A stretch of 21,989 nt of DNA from SZUA-430 sp964647355 (GTDB lineage: Bacteria; Pseudomonadota; Alphaproteobacteria; Micropepsales; Micropepsaceae): assembly GCA_964647355.1 (NCBI GenBank), contig CAZYGK010000052.1, forward strand, positions 1-21,989, in the 5' to 3' direction. Both the position numbers and the translations under genes were made by a program. The notes beneath the pieces are model-generated. The model saw only the letters and a list, made by a program, of their open reading frames with translations, ran no database searches and was not told the origin of the DNA. Positions 7,399 to 14,672 of this stretch are shown piece after piece; within the stretch, counting starts at the first letter, position 1; each line of letters starts with the position of its first letter.

Positions 7399-7399
7399 C

Positions 7400-7816
7400 T
7401 TAGCCCAGCAGGCGCGGGATTTCGATCTTCGGACAGCGGTCCATGACCACCGTCACGCCCGCCGCTTCGGCGCGCATGGCTGCGGGCACGTTAACGACTC
7501 CGAGCTGCATCCATACCACTTTGGCGCCGATCGCCACGGCTTCGTCGCAGACGCCGCCTGCGGCCTCCGAGTTGCGGAACACGTCGACCATGTCGATCTT
7601 CGTGGGGATGTCAGCCAAGGCCGCGTAGACTTTTTCCCCAAGCAACGTTTGACCGGCGAGGCCCGGGTTCAGGGGGATGCAGCGGTAGCCCTTGCGCTGC
7701 AGGTAGGCCATTACCTCGTTGCTATCGCGCGCGGGGTTCGCCGAGGCGCCCACCACCGCGATCGTTTTCACGGTCGTCAGGATGTGCTTGAGGAGGTCGT
7801 CGGGGTATCTCGGCAT
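7400..7816 (-). CDS. CoA-binding domain protein (YccU family)
   Basis: This 138-residue protein is a single CoA-binding Rossmann-like domain (CoA_binding_2). The nucleotide-binding start is TIAVVGASANPARDSNEVMAYL, followed by GYRCIPLNPG and LGEKVYAALADIP, then DMVDVFRNSE, KVVWMQLGVVN and VVMDRCPKIE. All are family landmarks, and the length is typical. The Cys in MDRCPKIE is usual. Members are small soluble proteins of unknown exact role; genes of this type are commonly found next to O-acetylhomoserine sulfhydrylase, as here. Translation probably couples to the upstream PLD gene, since the stop TGA of that gene forms part of a TGAGGA ribosome binding site 9 bases before this ATG. It shares a strand with metY, separated by 84 bases of structured leader. 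Confidence 0.9.
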   Translation of the reverse strand: MPRYPDDLLKHILTTVKTIAVVGASANPARDSNEVMAYLQRKGYRCIPLNPGLAGQTLLGEKVYAALADIPTKIDMVDVFRNSEAAGGVCDEAVAIGAKVVWMQLGVVNVPAAMRAEAAGVTVVMDRCPKIEIPRLLG

Positions 7817-7825
7817 GGCGCATCC

Positions 7826-9199
7826 TCAGGAAGCGTAGGTTGCGGGGTCTAGCGCGAAGGCCAGCCCCTCCAAGCGCCTTCCCTCAGCGCGCCGCCTGGC
7901 GTTGTCGCGCGCACGTACGCGATACAGTGCGAAGGCGCGGCGGTCTTCGAAGCTCGTCGTGTCGACGCCGAGATGTTCGCCGAGCAAATCGATGCGAAGT
8001 TGGCGTGCGATCTCGGGGGACCAAAACGTCAAGTTCATCTCCGTGTCGCCGAAGAACGAGCGACTTCCGATGTTGCAAGAGCCTATTGTCGCCCAGCAAT
8101 CGTCGATTACAGCCGTCTTGGCATGGACGTAGATGTTGCGCGGATTGCCGTCGGGCCCAGCTGCTGCAATTCCGGCGAGCAGGAAATTCTCGTGCCCCCT
8201 AAGGGCGTCGAAGCGATCGAAGAACGGTCTCGAACGCGGATCCTTGCGTGCGGCGGACATGAAGATGTTCGGATCCGCTGGGGTCAGCACCGTGACATCA
8301 ACGCCGCGCGCCAAGGCTGTGTGGAGTGCCTCGACGGTTTGCGGGCAGCCGAGTGCTTGGTTTTCGAGATAGAAGCTGCTGCGGGCCGCCGCGATAGCCG
8401 ATTGATATTGATCGAACAACGTCGTTTCGCCGCTCGCGATGTCAAATGGCGATCCATCCGGGGGTGCCTCGCCGTTGGTGTAGTGTCCGGCGCGCACCGA
8501 GCGCTGCACATGCGCGGTGACGGTACCGGCGGCCTCAGATGCCGAGCGCGGGAACGGGAGGTCGCCGGCAGATTGCGCATCCGGCCATGTTCCGTCCGGA
8601 TGTTCGCGATCGCTCGCTTCGTTCCAGCGCTGCACGAAATTGTGGTGGACATCCGTGGCGCAGGGACCGCGAAACTCGACGTAGATGTCATGTGTGTGCG
8701 CGCGATCGAGAGCTTGATGGCCTGGGCTGACGACGGAGTGGTTGCCCAGGTTTATGCCGCCAACGAATGCGACTTCGCCGGGGCGCCCCGCGTCGATCAA
8801 CCAACTCTTTTGATGCTGACAATACGCTTTCTGCGCGCGGTCCCAACGCGCGAGAAAGCGCGAGCGGCGCGACGCCAACATTCGGCGATGTGCCTCGGTT
8901 CCCGAGAATACGCTCTCAGCAATAAAGCCGGAGCCGTCGTTCGCGCGCCAAAAGATGACCCGTACGTCAAGGCCGCGCGCGACGGCACGGTCGAGCACGT
9001 CGAAGAACGAGCCGTGCCGGCCCGGCATGATGAAGTCATGGTCGAGGAATGCGATGGTGATCCACACGCTGTGCTTGGCTGCATCGACGGCTTCGCAAAT
9101 CCGGCGGAAGGCGGGTTCGCCGTCGATTAGCGGACGAACGTCATTCCCTTGGCGAACCGGATAGCTGCCGGATGTGGCGAACGGGATGTGCATTCTCAA
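7826..9199 (-). CDS. Phospholipase D-family protein (cardiolipin synthase-like)
   Basis: This 457-residue protein has two HKD motifs, HQKSWLID (His129, Lys131, Asp136) and HAKTAVID (His359, Lys361, Asp366). Each is followed by the usual Gly-Asn/Ser segment (GGINLGNHS; GSCNIGSRSF), so both half-sites of a PLD active site are complete. SAIAAARSSFYLENQ and ARGVDVTVLTP are the standard repeat before the second motif. No signal peptide or membrane helix is visible, unlike classical cardiolipin synthase ClsA, so it resembles the soluble ClsB/ClsC or phosphatidyltransferase-like forms. Substrate cannot be read from sequence. Starts at 9199 or at the ATG two codons later fit an AGAGGA ribosome binding site. 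It leads an operon with the CoA-binding gene. Confidence 0.88.
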   Translation of the reverse strand: MRMHIPFATSGSYPVRQGNDVRPLIDGEPAFRRICEAVDAAKHSVWITIAFLDHDFIMPGRHGSFFDVLDRAVARGLDVRVIFWRANDGSGFIAESVFSGTEAHRRMLASRRSRFLARWDRAQKAYCQHQKSWLIDAGRPGEVAFVGGINLGNHSVVSPGHQALDRAHTHDIYVEFRGPCATDVHHNFVQRWNEASDREHPDGTWPDAQSAGDLPFPRSASEAAGTVTAHVQRSVRAGHYTNGEAPPDGSPFDIASGETTLFDQYQSAIAAARSSFYLENQALGCPQTVEALHTALARGVDVTVLTPADPNIFMSAARKDPRSRPFFDRFDALRGHENFLLAGIAAAGPDGNPRNIYVHAKTAVIDDCWATIGSCNIGSRSFFGDTEMNLTFWSPEIARQLRIDLLGEHLGVDTTSFEDRRAFALYRVRARDNARRRAEGRRLEGLAFALDPATYAS

Positions 9200-9554
9200 A
9201 TCCTCTAGGCATAGGCTCTTGCGACGAAACGGCTGCTACCTGGGGGCTACTTGTAGCGTCCTCAACAGCAACGAGGTAGCGGGTAAACGCGGCGGCCGCT
9301 GCAGCTGCGCACGATGTCGGCGCCGTGGAGCGCCGCGAGTTCGTCGATCACCCGTGCGGTCGGGGCATGGTATTCCGACGGAGCGTACAGCGCGTGGAGG
9401 GCTTGCGGCAGCGTGGTGGCGGCGGGCGGTAGGGCACCGTTAGCGGTTTTGCGGGTTGGGATCGGCAGCAACGAGCGATCACACGCGCGTGAAGGCCCTT
9501 GGGGGCGCCGCGCTTTTCGTCATAGGGTGCGCGCCGACCAAGGGGAGTGAAATC
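9200..9554. other. Divergent intergenic region with a doubtful minus-strand ORF
   Basis: This 355-base gap lies between the PLD gene (minus) and the exported methyltransferase gene (plus). A minus-strand frame at 9471-9262 begins with TTG and has no ribosome binding site. Its central part (LPQALHALYAPSEYHAP, TARVIDELAALHGADIV) has the amino-acid and third-base pattern of coding sequence, so it could be a gene remnant. I recognise no family and do not call it a gene. No strong promoter, terminator or repeat is evident. Confidence 0.4.
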
Positions 9555-10304
9555 ATGCGCCGTCTTATGTTGTCCGTCGCCGTTGCTGCGTTCGCGTTCA
9601 CGGGACCTGCGTTCGCCGCCGATGCGGTTCCGGCCTATGTCGCCGCTGCGGTTGCGGACAAGGACCGGCCAAAGGACGATACGGACCGCGATGCGGATCG
9701 GCATCCGGCGCAGATCATCACGATGACCGAGTTGAAGCCCGGCGGGCGCGCGGTCGACGTGGGGCCCGGACGCACGGGGTACTACACGAAGATCATGAGC
9801 CGTATCGTCGGTGCGGGCGGCAAAGTCTATATGTTCAATCCGACATGGGTCGCCGAGAAGTTTCCGGTCGCGGTCGAGGGTGCCGCCATCCTGAACAAGG
9901 CGGGCTTCACGAACGTCGAGGGCTCCGTGCAGCCGATGGCGGAGATCAAATTCGATCAGCCGGTCGACCTGATCTTCATGAGCCAGCTCTATCACGATCA
10001 GATCTGGCAGAAGATCGACATTGCCAAGATGAACAAGGCGATCTTCGATGCGCTAAAGCCCGGCGGGATTTTCTTCGTCATCGACCACGTGGGGCCTGGC
10101 GTCACGGCCATCGACCAGATCGACAAGCTGCACCGCATTGAGCCGTCGGTCGTGAAGCAACAGGTTCTTGCCGCTGGCTTCGAGCTGGTCGCCGAGAGCG
10201 ATCTTTTGAAAAACGCCGCCGACCCCATGAACGTCAGCGTCTTCGACCCCTCGATCCGGGGCAAGACGAACCAGTTCGTGTTCAAGTTCCGCCGGCCGAA
10301 GTAA
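9555..10304 (+). CDS. Exported predicted SAM-dependent methyltransferase (COG4798-like)
   Basis: The start at 9555 has a good AGGGGAG ribosome binding site and gives 249 residues. It opens with a clear signal peptide, MRRLMLSVAVAAFAFTGPAFAAD, predicted to be cleaved after about residue 21. An upstream ATG in the same frame at 9456 would place a hydrophilic extension before this signal and is less likely. The mature part is a class I methyltransferase fold: RAVDVGPGRTGYYTKIMSR (motif I, residues 66-72 being the Gly-rich loop), then GAGGKVYMFNP, VDLIFMSQLYHD (motif IV) and LKPGGIFFVIDH. COG4798 proteins often show this signal-plus-methyltransferase layout. The substrate, and how SAM would be supplied outside the cytoplasm, are unknown. 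Confidence 0.87.
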   Translation: MRRLMLSVAVAAFAFTGPAFAADAVPAYVAAAVADKDRPKDDTDRDADRHPAQIITMTELKPGGRAVDVGPGRTGYYTKIMSRIVGAGGKVYMFNPTWVAEKFPVAVEGAAILNKAGFTNVEGSVQPMAEIKFDQPVDLIFMSQLYHDQIWQKIDIAKMNKAIFDALKPGGIFFVIDHVGPGVTAIDQIDKLHRIEPSVVKQQVLAAGFELVAESDLLKNAADPMNVSVFDPSIRGKTNQFVFKFRRPK

Positions 10305-10367
10305 CCGTAAGGGCGCGCGCGACGTAGCGGCAGCGGGGCGCGTTAATGCTGCCGCCGGAGGGATATG

Positions 10368-10389
10368 TTGCAGTGCGGTCGCACTGCAA
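10368..10389. promoter_or_regulatory. Perfect palindrome upstream of phaZ, candidate PhaR-type operator
   Basis: TTGCAGTGCG and CGCACTGCAA form an uninterrupted 10+10 base inverted repeat around a GT centre. The PhaZ start lies 37 or 67 bases further on, depending on the start codon chosen. PhaR regulators of polyhydroxyalkanoate genes bind TGC/GCA-rich palindromes of this kind upstream of phasin and PHA genes. Position and sequence fit such an operator. The identity of the protein is inferred; no phaR gene lies in the window. Confidence 0.55.
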
Positions 10390-10425
10390 ACCGGCGTTTG
10401 TTGCTAGCCTCGATGCTTCGGAATC

Positions 10426-11670
10426 ATGCGTTCGATTCCAGCGGGGGCGGTTCGCGTGCTTTATCAGTTCTATCAGTCGCAGTCTGACCTGATGTATCCG
10501 GCGCGCGTCATGGCGCAAGCGACGCAGGCGCTTTTCGGGTGGCCGCATCGCGGGGCGCTGACCGGATTTGGGCGGCACTTGTCGGCGTCGCTTGAGGTGC
10601 TCGACAGTTTGCAGATCACGCATGAGCGGCCCGACTACGGCATCAGCGAAGTGGTGTCGGGTGGCGAGACGGTCGGGGTGCTTGAGACGGCCGTCGGCGG
10701 CACACCGTTCGGGACGCTGCTGCACTTCGCCAAGGACATGCCGCAGCCGGGACCGCGCGTGCTTGTCGTCGCGCCGCTGTCCGGGCACTTCTCGACGTTG
10801 CTGCGCTACACAGTGCGGACGTTGCTTAAGGATCACGACGTCTACATCACCGATTGGCACAACGCGCGCGATGTACCGGTTCACGAGGGCGCGTTCGGGT
10901 TTTCGGACTACGTCGACACCGTGATTTCGTTTTTGACGCGCCTCGGGCCGGGCGCTCACGTGGTCGCGGTGTGTCAGCCGTGCGTACAGGTGCTGGCCGC
11001 CGTCGCGCTGATGGCGGAAGACAAGCACCCGTGCACGCCGCGCTCGATGACGCTGATGGGCGGGCCGATCGACGTGCGCAAGTCGCCGACGACGGTCAAC
11101 GAACTGGCGTTCGACCGGCCGATCGAGTGGTTCGAGAAGAACTTAATCACGACTGTGCCGCTGCGCCATCGAGGGGCCAAACGCCGCGTGTACCCGGGCT
11201 TCATGCAGTTGACGGCGTTCATGAACATGAACATGGAACGGCACGTGCGCGCGCATCGCCGGCTGTTCACGCATCTGGCGCGCAATGAAATGAAAGAGGC
11301 GGCCGCGATCAAGGAGTTCTACGACGAGTATTTCGCCGTGCTCGACATGCCGGCCGAGTTTTACATCGAGACTGTGCGCACGGTGTTTCAGGAGGCGCAA
11401 CTAGCGAAGGGCGATCTCACCCACCGCGGGCGCAAGGTCGATCCGTCGCAGATCCGCAAGACGCTTTTGCTCACTGTGGAAGGCGAGCGCGACGACATTT
11501 GCGGGCTCGGCCAAACGTCGGCGGCGCACGATCTCTGCTCGCGGTTGCCCGATCATTTGAAGCGCCACCACATGCAGCGCGACGTCGGCCACTATGGCCT
11601 CTTCGGCGGCAAGCGCTGGGAGAACCACATCTACCCGATCGTGCGCGATGCGATCGCCGCAGCACAATGA
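10426..11670 (+). CDS. phaZ: Intracellular polyhydroxyalkanoate depolymerase
   Basis: This 414-residue protein matches the intracellular PhaZ family, which mobilises amorphous PHB granules in the cytoplasm. It has LYQFYQSQSDLMYPAR at the N-terminus, PFGTLLHFAKD, LVVAPLSGHFSTLLR, VYITDWHNARDVP, then the nucleophile region AVCQPCVQVLAAVAL. In Ralstonia PhaZ the nucleophile is the Cys of this motif rather than Ser; here Cys183 in this numbering. VEGERDDICG carries the candidate Asp, and MQRDVGHYGLFGG the His. No signal peptide is present. Family members usually begin at the LYQ segment, so GTG at 10456 (ten codons in, after a GGGGGCGG stretch) is a good alternative start. A perfect palindrome 37 bases upstream suggests control by a PHA-responsive repressor. 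The next gene follows after 30 bases. Confidence 0.93.
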   Translation: MRSIPAGAVRVLYQFYQSQSDLMYPARVMAQATQALFGWPHRGALTGFGRHLSASLEVLDSLQITHERPDYGISEVVSGGETVGVLETAVGGTPFGTLLHFAKDMPQPGPRVLVVAPLSGHFSTLLRYTVRTLLKDHDVYITDWHNARDVPVHEGAFGFSDYVDTVISFLTRLGPGAHVVAVCQPCVQVLAAVALMAEDKHPCTPRSMTLMGGPIDVRKSPTTVNELAFDRPIEWFEKNLITTVPLRHRGAKRRVYPGFMQLTAFMNMNMERHVRAHRRLFTHLARNEMKEAAAIKEFYDEYFAVLDMPAEFYIETVRTVFQEAQLAKGDLTHRGRKVDPSQIRKTLLLTVEGERDDICGLGQTSAAHDLCSRLPDHLKRHHMQRDVGHYGLFGGKRWENHIYPIVRDAIAAAQ

Positions 11671-11700
11671 TACGAGTGGCCAAGCGGTTGTGAGGGTGTT

Positions 11701-12096
11701 GTGAGCGGCATCGACTTTCTGAAGGCGGCGGGTGTTGCGGTCGCCATTTTGATCGTCAATGTTGCGATCAGCTTCGGCGCGGTTGCGCTCTATGCGACGT
11801 CCCTCGATCCGGGGCACGATGCGGCTTACTACGAAGCAGCCGCGCAGTGGATCGCGCCGCTTTCGTCGATCGCGTTCGGGTGGCTGTTGTTTCTTGGCGC
11901 GACATTGATCCTGTCGCGGAAACCGGATCGCGACGCGCTGTGGTTTGCGCTCACGGCGTTTGCGGTTTACGCGGCGATTGACCTTTCTATCATCGGCGCG
12001 GTTGGGCAGTTGGTCGATCTGGGTCCGACCATTGCCCTATCGCTAGCGAGCAAGCTTGCGGGGGCTGTCGCCGGGGTGTGGGCGGCGCGGCGGTAG
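11701..12096 (+). CDS. Small four-helix membrane protein of unknown function
   Basis: This 131-residue protein starts at GTG 11701, with GAGGG 6 bases before it. Four hydrophobic segments are visible: residues 8-32 (ending near ALYATS), 48-68 (WIAPLSSIAFGWLLFLGATL), 78-98 (ALWFALTAFAVYAAIDLSII) and 106-126. Charged loops are short and the C-terminus ends in Arg-Arg. I do not recognise a family. The gene follows phaZ by 30 bases on the same strand and may share its transcript, but nothing else connects it to PHA metabolism. It converges on the crotonase gene with 9 bases between the stops. Hydrophobicity and even third-base GC support a real gene. Confidence 0.72.
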   Translation: MSGIDFLKAAGVAVAILIVNVAISFGAVALYATSLDPGHDAAYYEAAAQWIAPLSSIAFGWLLFLGATLILSRKPDRDALWFALTAFAVYAAIDLSIIGAVGQLVDLGPTIALSLASKLAGAVAGVWAARR

Positions 12097-12105
12097 CGAG
12101 CGACG

Positions 12106-12912
12106 TCACGCCTCCCATTTCGGTTCGCGTTTGTCGATGAAGGCGCAGATGCCTTCTTCGGCGTCGGCTTCGAGCATGTTCCTCGTCATCGTTTCGGCTG
12201 CGAAGGCGTAGGCGTCGGAGAGGCCCATTTCGAGTTGCCGGTAGAACGCTTCCTTGCCGATTGCGATGGATACGCGGGACTTGGCGGCGATGTGGTTGGC
12301 GAGTTTCAGCGTTTCGGGGCGCAGGTTTGCGGGTGCGACGACGCGGTTGATGAGGCCGATCTCGCGGGCGCGTGCGGCGCCGATCATGTCACCAGTGAGC
12401 AGCATCTCCATCGCTTCCTTGCGTGCGACGTTGCGGGAGAGGGCGACCATCGGGGTTGAGCAGAACAGGCCGATGTTGACGCCTGGGGTCGCGAAGCGCG
12501 CGTCCTCGGCGGCGACGGCGAGGTCGCAGCTCGCGACGAGTTGGCAGCCGGCGGCGGTGGCGATGCCGTGCACTTGAGCGATGACGGGTTTCGGTAGGCG
12601 CACGATCGTCTGCATGAGACGCGCGCACTGTTTCATCAGGCGGTCATAGTAGTGCCGGCCGCGGTCGCCGTCCTGCCAGTGCGGGGTCATTTCCTTTAGG
12701 TCATGGCCCGCGCAAAAGGCGGGGCCGTTCGCGGCGATGATGACGACGCGAACCGTCGGGTCGTGGGCGGCAGCGTCAAGCGCCGCCTGGAGCGCTGCCA
12801 TCAAGCCTTCGGAGAGCGCGTTGCGCTGCTGCGGCCGGTTCATCGTGAGCGTGAGGACGGCGCCGTCGCGCGCAGTTTGCAGCAGGGCGTCGTCGGCAGG
12901 ATTGTCGGGCAT
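12106..12912 (-). CDS. Enoyl-CoA hydratase/isomerase family protein lacking both classical glutamates
   Basis: This 268-residue crotonase-fold protein has LTLTMNRPQQRNALSEGLMAAL at the N-terminus. The oxyanion-hole blocks are FCAGHDLKEM (residues 66-75) and GIATAAGCQLVASCDLA (116-132). The two catalytic glutamates of hydratases are replaced: GCQ has Gln124 where Glu144 of rat mitochondrial hydratase stands, and RFATPGVNIGLF has Gly144 where Glu164 stands. FCSTPMVALSRNV and MLLTGDMIGAARAREIGLINRVV are well kept. This pattern resembles the ECHDC3-like branch rather than true hydratases. The oxyanion hole is intact, so acyl-CoA binding is likely, but the reaction cannot be assigned. It is divergent from the PAE-like gene, with 88 bases between starts. 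Confidence 0.9.
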   Translation of the reverse strand: MPDNPADDALLQTARDGAVLTLTMNRPQQRNALSEGLMAALQAALDAAAHDPTVRVVIIAANGPAFCAGHDLKEMTPHWQDGDRGRHYYDRLMKQCARLMQTIVRLPKPVIAQVHGIATAAGCQLVASCDLAVAAEDARFATPGVNIGLFCSTPMVALSRNVARKEAMEMLLTGDMIGAARAREIGLINRVVAPANLRPETLKLANHIAAKSRVSIAIGKEAFYRQLEMGLSDAYAFAAETMTRNMLEADAEEGICAFIDKREPKWEA

Positions 12913-13000
12913 GGCGGTCTCGTTTGCGGGCCTTGCAGCTTATCCTTCCCTGCTTCGGCTCGGAAAGATAGTTTTGGCGGTCGCTGGTGGAGTCGACTGG

Positions 13001-14074
13001 ATGCTGCGAATTCTCGGGCTTCTCGTGTGCTTGACGGTTGTTGCGCCAGTTTGGGCGCGCGATGTGCCGCGGCTCGAGGATATGACATTTCAAAGTTGGA
13101 ACTGGGTCGCGCCCGGCGGGCGGACGAAGTGCTCGGACGGGTCGTCGTACCGGTTCTTTGCGCGACCCGGTGCGACGGACAAGCTCGTCATCTATTTCAA
13201 CGGTGGCGGTGCGTGCTGGTCGGGCGAGACCTGCGATCCGGAGGCCAAGCGGGACTACACGATCTATGTTCCGGACATCTCATCGAAGTTCAATCAGCCG
13301 GGACATGACGGGATCTTCGATCAGACGCGTGACGACAATCCGCTCCGCGATTGGAGCATGGTGGTCGCGACCTACTGTACGGGCGACGTACACCTCGGCG
13401 CGCGCCGACTGCCCTACAAGGTCGGAAACCGGCGCTTTCAGATCGAGCACAAGGGTGCGGTGAATGCGAAAGCCGTGCTCGATTGGACGTTCAGGAGTTT
13501 TCGTAAGCCCAAGAACGTGCTTGTGACGGGGTCGAGTGCGGGCGGCATTGGGGCGGCGTTCTTTGCGGGGACGGTGGCGCGGAACTACCGACACGCGCGC
13601 GTCTCTATGTTGTCCGACGGAGCGGGAGCCTATCGCACGCCGACGGTTATCACGCTGTTCCGCGATTGGGGCGCGCGGCAAACCGCGCCCGCGTGGATGC
13701 GAAAGGAGAGGGCGCGTCTTAACGTGGAGGCATTCTTCAAGGCGAACGCGCGCGCGTTCCCGCGGATGCCCCAAGCGCAGTACAACAACGCGCAGGACTG
13801 GGAGCAGGCGGTGTTTCTGCAGATGTTGGGCCGCGGGCCCGATGTCGAGACGGGCATCCGGCAAAACCTCGACGAGGTGCGGCAGGCCGCGCCTGGGTTC
13901 CGCAGCTATACAGCGGCGGGCAAGATGCACACGGTGCTGGGTAAGTCCGAGTTCTATGCGCTTGAAACCGGCGGCGTTCCGTTCACGAGTTGGCTCGCTG
14001 ACTTCGTTGAGGGGCGGCGGGTTGGCGATGTCGACTGTCAAGGGGATGCCGGCGGCTGCCTGGGTGCCAAATAA
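13001..14074 (+). CDS. Secreted pectin-acetylesterase-family esterase
   Basis: From ATG 13001 (TGGAG 9 bases before) the protein has 357 residues. A signal peptide, MLRILGLLVCLTVVAPVWA, precedes RDVPRLEDM. I reject a longer in-frame start at 12737 because it reads antisense through the crotonase gene. The family hallmarks are LVIYFNGGGACWSGETCD, DWSMVVATYCTGDVHLG and NVLVTGSSAGGIGAAFF, with the GxSxG nucleophile at Ser179. KMHTVLGKSEFYALE near residue 308 holds the likely His. The set matches the pectinacetylesterase/Notum-like family, serine hydrolases that remove acyl groups from sugars or proteins. Many bacterial members have unknown substrates, so pectin specificity is not implied. Location should be periplasmic or extracellular. 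Confidence 0.88.
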   Translation: MLRILGLLVCLTVVAPVWARDVPRLEDMTFQSWNWVAPGGRTKCSDGSSYRFFARPGATDKLVIYFNGGGACWSGETCDPEAKRDYTIYVPDISSKFNQPGHDGIFDQTRDDNPLRDWSMVVATYCTGDVHLGARRLPYKVGNRRFQIEHKGAVNAKAVLDWTFRSFRKPKNVLVTGSSAGGIGAAFFAGTVARNYRHARVSMLSDGAGAYRTPTVITLFRDWGARQTAPAWMRKERARLNVEAFFKANARAFPRMPQAQYNNAQDWEQAVFLQMLGRGPDVETGIRQNLDEVRQAAPGFRSYTAAGKMHTVLGKSEFYALETGGVPFTSWLADFVEGRRVGDVDCQGDAGGCLGAK

Positions 14075-14135
14075 CGGTAATATAATACCACACGTCATTT
14101 CTTGAGCTTTTTCGCCGCATTTTGGCGGGTGCGCA

Positions 14136-14164
14136 TTGACATCCGTGATGGGGCGCCTTACTCA
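14136..14164 (+). promoter_or_regulatory. rplM: Possible promoter for rplM-rpsI
   Basis: A perfect TTGACA (14136-14141) is followed 17 bases later by TACTCA (14159-14164), about 44 bases before the rplM ATG. The -10 match is poor. A second candidate is TATAAT at 14081-14086 in an AT-rich patch just after the PAE-like stop, but that one has no -35. One of them probably drives the ribosomal operon. I do not see a recognisable L13 leader. Confidence 0.35.
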
Positions 14165-14207
14165 CCGCGCCTCGTTTCAAACGCCACCTCTTAATTAGAG
14201 TTCGTCA

Positions 14208-14669
14208 ATGTCGACCTATTCGATGAAGGCGTCGGAGATCAAAAAGGACTGGGTGCTGATCGATGCCGAAGGGCTCGTTCTTGGCCGCCTTGCCGCTGTG
14301 ATCGCGACGCGCCTGCGCGGTAAGCACAAACCGTCCTACACGCCCCACATGGATTGCGGCGACAACGTCGTCGTCATCAATGCGGAGAAGGTGCTGCTCA
14401 CCGGCAACAAGATGACGGACAAGATCTTCCACTACCACACCGGCTATCCGGGCGGGATCAAGGATCGCGTCGTGGGCAAGCTGCTCACCGGCAAGCGGCC
14501 GCAGCAAGTGGTCGAGAAGGCGGTCGAACGCATGCTGCCCGGCGGCGTGCTCGGCCGCGCGCAACTCGGCCACCTCTTTGTCTATGCGGGCAAGGAACAC
14601 AAGCAGACGGCGCAGCAGCCCAAGCCGCTCGACGTCAAGTCCATGAACGTCAAGAACGCGAGGCGCTAA
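14208..14669 (+). CDS. rplM: 50S ribosomal protein L13 (uL13)
   Basis: This 153-residue protein matches L13 throughout: WVLIDAEGLVLGRLAAVIATRLRGK at the N-terminus, PHMDCGDNVVVINAEKV, TGNKMTDKIFHYHTGYPGG, and the C-terminal VERMLPGGVLGRAQLGHLFVYAG. The length is normal for alphaproteobacteria, whose L13 has a short basic extension. The start codon follows the AGAG of an AT-rich stretch 9 bases upstream. The S9 gene starts 3 bases after this stop, the universal rplM-rpsI pair. L13 binds 23S rRNA early in large-subunit assembly. Confidence 0.98.
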   Translation: MSTYSMKASEIKKDWVLIDAEGLVLGRLAAVIATRLRGKHKPSYTPHMDCGDNVVVINAEKVLLTGNKMTDKIFHYHTGYPGGIKDRVVGKLLTGKRPQQVVEKAVERMLPGGVLGRAQLGHLFVYAGKEHKQTAQQPKPLDVKSMNVKNARR

Positions 14670-14672
14670 CAG

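Noticed and set aside
7316..7399. SAM-II riboswitch assignment for the metY leader
   Set aside because: Topology and context fit, but the conserved SAM-II core bases I would expect are not visible, so it is reported as unclassified.
7973..9130. 385-codon plus-strand frame antisense to the PLD gene
   Set aside because: Both HKD motifs lie on the minus strand; the plus frame has no family features.
14075..14207. L13 autoregulatory leader upstream of rplM
   Set aside because: Only short weak pairings such as CGCC/GGCG are seen; nothing matches a leader structure I could support.
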